DNA from: Adineta vaga
Lineage: Eukaryota; Rotifera
Direction of reading: 5' to 3'
Length of the DNA: 64,000 nucleotides
Assembly (NCBI GenBank): GCA_021613535.1
Contig: CP075495.1
Coordinates: forward strand, 12,152,001 to 12,216,000
The translations under genes and the position numbers were made by a program. Below, in pieces: positions 55,699 through 64,000 of the stretch (the stretch's first letter is position 1; each line of letters starts with the position of its first letter). The notes below the pieces were generated by a model, which was not told the DNA's origin, searched no databases, and saw nothing but the letters and a program-made list of their open reading frames with translations.

Positions 55699-58600
55699 AT
55701 ATAAGACAACATAAGATGAGATACAAACTAATACGTGAGAACAATAAATAAGAGTAAGTAATACAATCTGATAAATATAAACAGAATTGCAAATTGATAT
55801 TTTTACTTCTATTTAGTCTCGGGAATCAATTAGAATATATATATACATATACTCCGTTGAAGAGCAAATAGTATTACAACTATCTTGAATTAATCTTCAA
55901 CAATTTTGATTTCGAATTCGATGATAATTTCTTACTCACTCGATAAATAATTATAATTAGGAAAAGAAAAACAACAATTTCTTACTCAAACAAAGAAATT
56001 GTTAATAAAGAATAAGTTTAAGAATTTTATCGAATGAGCAACAAAACTAGATCATTGATTTCGAGATCAATTCTATTCGACTCAATTGTTTATGTGATAG
56101 ATTCAGATAAGTAAAATCGGACAACAAACTTCTCAACAAGCAAATACAACAAACGATTCTCAGGGGTTTCTATAAGTTTGTTCTCACAACAATGTTTGTT
56201 AATTTCGTCTTTTATTTTATTTTTTATTTGCTCGTCTATCTCTTCTCGTGTCACTTCATGGTCATTCTTACATTATCAATCAACTACTAATTCACCTCAT
56301 TCACTCACTCTCTTGCATGTTTTTCTTTCCTTGACTTATCTAATCATCGAATATCATTATAATAAAATGAAAAAAAAACAATGATTTTATAACGATTCAC
56401 TCTAGGATAAGTTATGATGTATTAACGTAGATTTGTTTGTTTGTTTTCTTCTTTGTATTGTGTATGGTTCGGTTCTTTATCTCTTCTTTGTTTGCATGAC
56501 ATTTCCTTTTGTTCATCGTTTTTCTTTTCTTTTTCTCAATCCCGTTCTTTTTATTTTGGAAAATTTGTTTTGCAATATCATGCGAATAAAAACACGTATG
56601 AAATTCAATTAAAATAATCTTCTCAAAACAAGATAATGACATATTATTCAAAATAAATCACAAACTATTCAATGTTTAATCCGTCTTCTCGTATGTACGT
56701 CGTTCTACTATTTAACATATTACACATCCAATTTCTTCCGGTCTTTATATAATCTGAAATTTTATTTTGAACCTTTCAAATAAAGTATGCATTTAATTAT
56801 ATGATTTTTTTCTTAGAAGGAAACATCATGCAATGTACTCAGACAGCCATCTGTCTTTCGATTTCTATTTTGAAAAAAAAGTACCTTGACGAGTACAAGT
56901 TCGAAACGCTATGACTAAAGTCAATAAATACAATAGAAGTGTAATAAGGTATCATATTTTGTAATGTACGAAGTCCAAAGATTTATCACAGATAGGTTAA
57001 AAATAGTAATGTTCTTACATTCATCGAAAGAAAAAGTTAAAATAAAGACGTATATCGTATTATCGATTCGCGTGCTTAATTTGAGTATGTTGGATTGTCG
57101 ATGTTGTAGAAAACGTTTTGATAAAATTATCTACTAATTAGATTTATTTATGTATTCAAGTATAGTTGCTTCGTAATCGAAGAGAAAAAAATTAGAATAG
57201 ATGTTCTCATCGTGATATTTAAAACATGAATCAAATGTACGCAGATAAGATTATTCAGTCGTTATGAATCTGTTATCTTTATATTAAAAATATGTCGACA
57301 TATGCAAAATAGAAATTATTATTTATGAAGATATCTATACAGATTGTCAAGTTATTTTCAATAAAAATAAAAGTACAATTACTCAATGTTAGATAAAAAA
57401 AATCAAATTTCATTCATATCAGAAAGCATTCAGTAACCCAAGAGTACTTTGTAAAATTATGAATGAGAAATAAAGGTAGAAAGATAAAAATTATTCGAAT
57501 GTTTAGAATTATATTGATTTTGAAGAAGATTTCAGTCTCATAGATCAATTCTATTTATTATTGAGTACGTCATTAATGACTGAATGCGTGTCTATTTTTA
57601 ACATTCTATGTTACATTACTTTAAAGAGAATATTCTCATGATTTTTCACTTTGATGATTTTGGAGTGGAAAATTATCTTAATTGTCTTACTCTTTGATAC
57701 ATCTACCATTTTTTGTTTATACAAAGAAAATTAGTCAAATAATAACGTTCATAAGATATCTTTATTTCCTGTGAAGACTTGAATCAAAAAAAACTTAAAT
57801 CTAGTTTTTCGATCTACCCTTTGATGAAACAGAAGTATGTATAACAATCAAATGCTTATATAAAAAAACAGAATATCTAAGTACAAATAATTGTTTCTTT
57901 AATGAAACAATCTACATTTGATCATTTTCATTTTGTTTGTATAATCTCGATAGAGTAAATCTTCTTCTTGTAATAATATCATGTCATGACGATGTGGATT
58001 GATTTTGTACTGAATTCTTAGAAGTCTTCAATCGTAATAATTCTTCATTTTTCTTTATTGTTGACAATTGAACCTGTAACTGTATGAGAACTAGTAGGTA
58101 AGACAAATCATCTAAAATTATACTTTATTTTTAAATTTTTTTGCTGGTGCACAAAGAAGTGCGACGAGACATTGATCACCTGCCGAATCTATTAAATAAA
58201 AAGAAACGAAGATCTAAGAAGAAACTACAATGTATATTACATACATTTTTCGTACGTTTTAACTACTTTTTTTGCCATGGTTTATGAAACGTTTTGCACT
58301 TGTACTAGAAGGACAAAACAAGATGACTCTCGTTTAAAAAGTTTGTAAACTTAGAGAATATATGAAAAAGATAATAAATAACAGTTATCATATATAGATC
58401 AATCTTTCCTCTATGAAAAAGATATTTTTGTAAGAAAAAAAAAGAGAAAGGAAAAACGTACCGAGCATTCACTTCTCACACATCGATTAATAATGTCAAA
58501 ATACACTAGACAGAAGAATACGATAGATGTACTTCGCTGTAAAGGAAGAAAAGAAAACAAGGAGAGGTCGATTTAAGTACTTTTCTATGTGACTTAAGAT

Positions 58601-59770
58601 CTTATTTTAATTTATAATGCTTTAGATAGTTGCCGAATAGATAGAAAGTTTATATTTCGAATTCTCAACATCGATATTACATTATTTAAAAGTAACATAT
58701 TGAACAAAAATTACCTTTGATATGAAATCCAGAAAGGATAATCAGAATGTGCCTGAAACTCACTTTCATATTTTCTGAGACACAAGACTTCCTCTACCTC
58801 TTTATAGAATATGTTCAAAATAGTTGTTTTTATATTACAAATAAATGCTCATTATTTCATGTAACTCTTGAGATATTATTTCTAAAAACAACAGTATGCA
58901 TTCAATAATACTTCCTTTTAACTATATTCCTTGACATTTCATAGCTGGTAAGTATAAAGTCTACATCGAATTAATTTAAGGATCTGATAGCAGTCTATGG
59001 TTTACCAACGATCTTCTGTTACATTTCTTTGACTTTCAAATAATTAATAATGTTATTTCATCTGTTCCTACAAAGCTCATGAGACTAACCATGTTGACTT
59101 TTTCAATAGTCGATTTAACGCTTATTCATTGATTTACATACTATTAATAATCTCTATGAAAACAACTTTGTATAAGATGAAGTCTTAACTTTGAAAAATA
59201 TTAGCAAACCTTGTTGATGTTTATTTGACTAGGCAATAAATATTGATTGTAGATATATTTTCTTTTGCTAACTTTGTTCTATATCATGTTTCTATTCAAT
59301 TTTGCTGACGTAGACATAAGTCTTAAAACCAATAATAGTATCACTTAAAATCTATTTTCTATCAGAATGTTCTTGGATCTTTTAAGAAGCCAGACAAATT
59401 AGTCAACAGAGGAAAAGATATGTCTTAAAAGTGATTTGAAATAATGGAAAATTTGTATGTAATCTTACAACAACCATTTCAAATGCTGAATATCTAAGAC
59501 AATAAATACTTCCGTTGATTAAATGTATTGATTCAATCAAGAATTTCAATACAATCCCATAAACAAGAAAATAATTATGTAGATTGTTGCTACATCAAAA
59601 TGTACACATGATAACACTATTACGCAGATTAAATTATGTTTTACTTCATGTTAATTTCTATGAGTGACATCTTTTTCTTTTATCACGATTTTATCTTTGT
59701 AACCAATGCAAGATTTATATTAATTTCAAGATAACAAAAGAAATAATTGGAAAAAAAACAACAAGATCGC

Positions 59771-59811
59771 ACCTGTTTTGCATATTTCTCCGTAGGAAAA
59801 TATGCAAAGGT
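59771..59811. repeat. Inverted repeat with octamer-like arms
   Basis: TTTGCATATTT and AAATATGCAAA arms around a 9-nt centre, with flanking ACCT/AGGT extending the symmetry after a 3-nt bulge. Each arm contains an ATGCAAA-type octamer element, and AGGTCA abuts the right arm. It could be a paired transcription-factor site or simply a hairpin. Confidence 0.6.
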
Positions 59812-62800
59812 CAAATAAGATGTGAGATTATAAACGCTTATTATCATATACTGAATGGAATGGAATAGATATCATGGTAAACATAAATAATAATGCTTGA
59901 TGTACTGCGTATTTGTTTGAGCTGTTTATCAATATTATTTATTATACATGCCAATCGTTTTCGTTGTTTTTTTAGTATAGAAATCAGATTTAGTCAGATA
60001 GAATGAAAACATTGCTGTGCACATAGTCCTTATCATTTGTTCACTACTTGTTATTCACATCGTCAGATAGATTTTCGAATAACACTATATTACATATTGA
60101 ATATTTATAGATATAATATCAAAACATGTTTCTATAGCGTTGTAAAGTTTCTTGAAACGACTGATATTGAAAGATTAACAGATAAAATAACATGGTTTTG
60201 TCGATGAACTTTAGAAAATTTTTGGAGTAAAATGTATCGATGTCTACACAAGAGTCGTTGTCTATTATAAAAAGAGAAATGATGACAAACTATTATTAAA
60301 AATTAATGAAAATAATTTATCAAAAGAAAGAATTACAAATGAAGATTTTTATACATAAACAATTTGTTTCGTATATTCTTTTTTTTCTCTTTGATAGATT
60401 TAAAGGTCTTTCTCCATACTGTCATTTTCTTTTTCATTAAAGATCAGTAACGTGTCAATAAACCTCACAATAACTATTCAGTCAGTTAGTCATCCTAGTG
60501 TTATCTTTTAATCCTGTTGACAGTCGGAGTATATGTATGTTACTATTTTCTTTTGCATTTGCTTACCTAGAAGTGTATTTGTATGTCTATGTACAACTAT
60601 ACTTCGAAAAGGAATCCTTCTGTTTATACAAAAACATGCTATTGTTTTGTATAGACGATAATATTACCTAAATTATAACTTACAATCGATCTTTTCACTC
60701 GATGAATGTCAATGGCAGCAGGTGTTGTTTAGAAATTCTGAACTGTTGATAGTTATTTGAAAAATAGAATAGGTTACAATAACATTGATATATACATAGA
60801 GAAGAGTTTTATTTTGAGTATTTCTTCTTTGAAATGAAGATAGAAGAAGAGTAGAATCGTTTTACTATTGTAAGATAGTACATGACTAACTATTTGTTAT
60901 TTTAAGAATTATATGGATTTATTTGAGATGAATAGAGTTTTTATTCGAATTGATATCGTCTATTGTGACCTTCAATACTTATTTAGAATTGAAAAGCTAG
61001 TTAGTTATTTATAGTTTTCTTTTTTGTTCTTATCAATAATACAATACAAAGTTTGTATTTAGAAGTAACAATAAAATCTAATGATGAAATCATTGATCTT
61101 AGAATGCTTCTTTTTTTTCACGATATATTCATTCGTGTTTGATGTATTCTATTTAATTACATGCGATATAGTTAGGGAGTCTACTCATACAAACTCATTT
61201 GTTACTCATTCGTATAGTTCAATTTTTAAAATATACAAAATTCAGCATTTTCATGGTACATATATAAGTTACACTTGCTACGATTATTAATTTATATGTC
61301 ATCCGAAGAAAGCTAATGAACAAACTATAAATAAATATATGCATGCAAGGAATGAATAAGAACAATGAGGTCGATTAAATGTACGACAATATATGACATG
61401 TAGAAGTAACAAATATGATTTTTTTTCTTCTTCAATGACAGTTTTATAATGAGTTTTACTTTCTTTAAATAACGTGTCTTTTGAATTCCATTGAAATCTC
61501 AATCCATGTCAATGTCAAGTAGTCATTCAATAGCATGAGACAGTTATATTCATAAGGAATGATGGTCCTATTCATGTTAATATATTCACTACTATGAAAG
61601 AAATGTAATTCGAACTATATTAAAGTTTCGTTGTGCTTTTAAATAATATTATTGATGATTCTAACCTTTCATCGATTGAATTCTGTTATTTCGATCTTTT
61701 CATTGACATTTTCCTCGGATTTTTTTTTCTATCGGACTTTGTGTTTCTCGTTTGCAAAAAAAAACGAAGACGAACGATTGATATGCATGTGCATGCTATC
61801 AATGTACTTTTTAGTTAATCTTAATTCTCTTCGGAACGATAAATAACCAAAATAGTTGTCATCAAAACTGCATTTCTCAATCTCATATGTTGTCAATAAG
61901 CTTGTTCGTATTTTTTGATATTTTTTTATCGTTGTATGATATATACCGACATATCATTGTAATTACTCGTCTTTGGTTTATTTTTATTTTTGCCTATGTT
62001 GTGTTTATGATGTTTTATCAATATAAAGAACATAATAAAGAACGGAGTAGAAAGCTTTAATCTTATGGATATAGTGTGCATTTAGTGTTAGAGACACATG
62101 AGAGATCAATTTTTGACGATTGACTACCATCATATACCTTTTTTTTTATCCCTTCTCTAACAACGGTGACCGTCATGTGCGTTGTTATGATGATGGTCGT
62201 CGTCGTTGTCGTCGTCGTTATTGTATAGTAGAGTAGCACTAGTGAGTTTTTTCTTTCTTCTCTTCGTTTCTTTCTCATGTCCTTTCTACTGATTACACAT
62301 GCACATACGCAACTGGATCCCTTGTATTCGTTTTCATTGTCCCTTGTTCATGATTAAGACGAAGAAGAGAGAGAGAGAGAAAAAAAGCGAGGAGAAGAGA
62401 AACAAAGCATTATAAAAAAATCGAGAGAGAACTCTTTTAAATAGTTTAAGTGAGTAATGCCCGTTTTGTTCATATTATTTTACTTTTATACAGTAAATTT
62501 CTTTCTCTATGCATTCAATCTGTTGTTAAGGGACATATGCACGTCATTTTTTCCATATTACCATTGACTGTCGATCAAAGAATGATGTTTTATCTTTCAT
62601 TAATAATCGTTTAAGTACTCGTGCGTTTCTAATTTGCGACAAATATTGAGAAACAGCTGCGCTATTTGTATATCTTTACCGTCTACATCATTTCTTAATC
62701 ATTGAATAGTCTCGAATAGAATGAGAATAGTCATAACTTTGATTTCAAACCTTGCGAGAAAGAAATGTGACATGTTCAAGAGAATGAAGATATTAATCTG

Positions 62801-62961
62801 TTGTATCAGTTTATACCATTGTTGCGAGTATCGATTACGTGAAAAGTGATGATTAAATTATGTAAACATTCTGTGACGTCATTTGAAAAAAGGAAAAGAA
62901 AGTATATGTGTAGATATGGGTAAGTATATATCTCTTCATGGCCTCAAAAATCGACATATAG

Positions 62962-62983
62962 ACACATACACACACACACACAC
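62962..62983. repeat. CA dinucleotide repeat
   Basis: About eleven CA units, read directly, roughly 760 bp upstream of the last gene. Confidence 0.8.
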
Positions 62984-63400
62984 GTTGTACATCTTTTCGA
63001 GGACGACAAGGATCAAAAATACTGAAAGTAATGTATATAAATTAATACAAACGAATAAGAATAAATAAATGTATTAAAGGAAATCGAGTATGTTCAGGGT
63101 CATTTGTTTTAGTTCGTATTTAATTAGAACGAAATAACAACACCTTCATATGAGCCCTCTAGTATTATTAGTAAATTTGATTAGAGATTTAATTCTATCA
63201 CACGCACATCTCAATGACTTTGTTATTGTTGTTGCCGTAGGTATAAATGACAGAGAGACAAGGAGAGAGTGAAAGAGGCGAAGAAAAACAAGGAAAGGCC
63301 GACTGTTTTCGATTCTTTACAGTTTGTAGATGACTATGTGGACAGAGAGAAAAAGCAATAGAAGAAGAAGAATAAGAATAAGAGAAAAGAGAAACGTGTC

Positions 63401-63425
63401 GCGCCGCCGCCGCCACCGCCACCGC
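63401..63425. repeat. GC-rich CCG/CCA trinucleotide tract
   Basis: CGCCGCCGCCGCCACC-type repeat, the most GC-rich stretch of the window, about 320 bp upstream of the last start codon. It may lie in that gene's promoter or 5' UTR. Confidence 0.7.
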
Positions 63426-63745
63426 AAGCTAACTGAATTGGACTGTGTCAATAGTAATATTAGTCGGTGAAGCAATAGCAGAAGCACTAGTAGTGATTGG
63501 ATATATTCTTCAAATATTACTCTTCAATTGAGTCAAGTATTCTTCGAAAAGATAAAATACCATCAGGTTTTGAAAATGTGTGCAAGAGAAATAGAGTGAA
63601 AGAGAAGTAAAAGAATGTGATGGTATTCCGTAGGAAGAACACAAAATACTCATTACCATTTACACTTTTTTATTTTGTAGATTTCATCTTCTTCTTTTTC
63701 AGTACAATAAAATAAAGAATTCATTTGATTCTTTTCGATTACGAA

Positions 63746-64000
63746 ATGATGCCAATAATAGAACAAAGTCCTGTCCATCATCATCATCATCATGGTCATG
63801 GCCACCAAACCTATTATCATCAACAACATTCACCAGAACAAACTGGTAAGATACAATTAACACTTATCTTACCAAATGGTGTCCCATCCGTTATAAATGT
63901 TGATGCTAAGTAATGATTAATTTCTCTATATCTGTATGAACATATATTCTATCTTTCGAACATATGTTTCTCTAGTACACCAATGATGGATTTACTTGTA
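63746..64000 (+). CDS. 5' end of an unrecognised gene, His-rich N-terminus
   Basis: Two exons are visible, 63746-63909 and 63976-64000, joined in phase 2 across a 66-bp GT-AG intron; the gene continues past the window. The start is taken at the first ATG of an ATGATG pair. The product begins MMPIIEQSPVHHHHHHGHGH, then a Gln/Tyr/His-rich stretch, then KIQLTLILPNGVPSVINVDA and NTPMMDLLV. This last part resembles the beta-hairpin and first helix of a ubiquitin-like or Ras-association (beta-grasp) domain. With about 60 residues I cannot name the protein. Confidence 0.6.

Larger units (their letters stand above)
55699..63745. other. Long AT-rich non-coding region
   Basis: Eight kilobases without a supportable exon. 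The sequence is AT-rich with scattered A/T runs. Low-complexity open frames at 56178-56651 and around 61081-61850 match no family I know and lack exon-like context. Notable local structures are an inverted repeat at 59771-59811, a CA run at 62962-62983 and a GC-rich CCG tract at 63401-63425. The distal part should hold the promoter of the gene starting at 63746. Confidence 0.6.

Noticed and set aside
56178-56651. Open frames of 68 and 79 codons downstream of the giant gene
   Set aside because: Leu/Ser/Phe- or Lys/Arg-rich, no splice context, no recognisable family.
61633-61846. Two overlapping plus-strand frames of 61 and 64 codons
   Set aside because: Low-complexity Phe/Asp/Arg sequence in an AT-rich desert; two competing frames over the same DNA argue against either being real.
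63198-63422. Minus-strand Ala/Ser-rich frame over the CCG tract
   Set aside because: The alanine run is a translation of the CCG/CCA repeat, and the rest is Ser/Cys low complexity.

Overview
The window is animal nuclear DNA: AT-rich, with protein-coding genes broken by many short GT-AG introns (mostly about 50-70 bp) and standard stop codons. The gene set is metazoan (Toll-like receptor, ZDHHC17/HIP14, CEPT1/CHPT1, NDE1/NDEL1, DPF, DRAM, PLCL/PRIP, CCDC141). Compact genes, AT-rich codon use and divergent TIR proteins suggest a bdelloid rotifer or a similar small protostome. The taxon is an inference. I saw no bacterial operons, phage, CRISPR array, rRNA, convincing tRNA, transposase or reverse transcriptase.

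Layout. 2.2-10.5 kb, minus strand: two TIR-family genes in tandem, a helical-repeat/TIR-like/SAM-like protein and a Toll-like receptor with LRRs, a transmembrane segment and a TIR domain. 10.5-16.0 kb: non-coding, rich in simple repeats. 16.0-30.1 kb, plus strand: six compact genes in a row, namely a ZDHHC17-like ankyrin-DHHC S-acyltransferase, a choline/ethanolamine phosphotransferase, a NudE-like dynein regulator, a divergent tail-anchored syntaxin-like protein, a DPF (d4/BAF45) double-PHD protein and a DRAM-family membrane protein. 30.1-33.3 kb: non-coding. 33.3-39.0 kb, plus: a PLCL1/2 (PRIP)-type phospholipase C-like scaffold with a single-base frame break near its end. 39.8-55.7 kb, plus: one giant gene of about 3,540 codons. 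It begins as a CCDC141 homologue, continues through coiled-coil/spectrin-like repeats and six Ig domains, enters about 1,500 residues of disordered sequence holding two related families of roughly 58-residue repeats, and ends with a seventh Ig domain. 55.7-63.7 kb: non-coding and AT-rich. 63.7 kb to the end: the first exons of a new plus-strand gene that runs off the window.

Exon models were assembled by hand. For each model I checked that exon lengths add up in phase. The three places where the sums fail (38760, about 47087, about 48185) are reported as possible frameshifts or very short introns. The genes look like independent housekeeping, signalling and structural genes rather than a dedicated cluster. 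The two adjacent TIR genes and the repeat-bearing CCDC141-Ig giant are the most unusual items.
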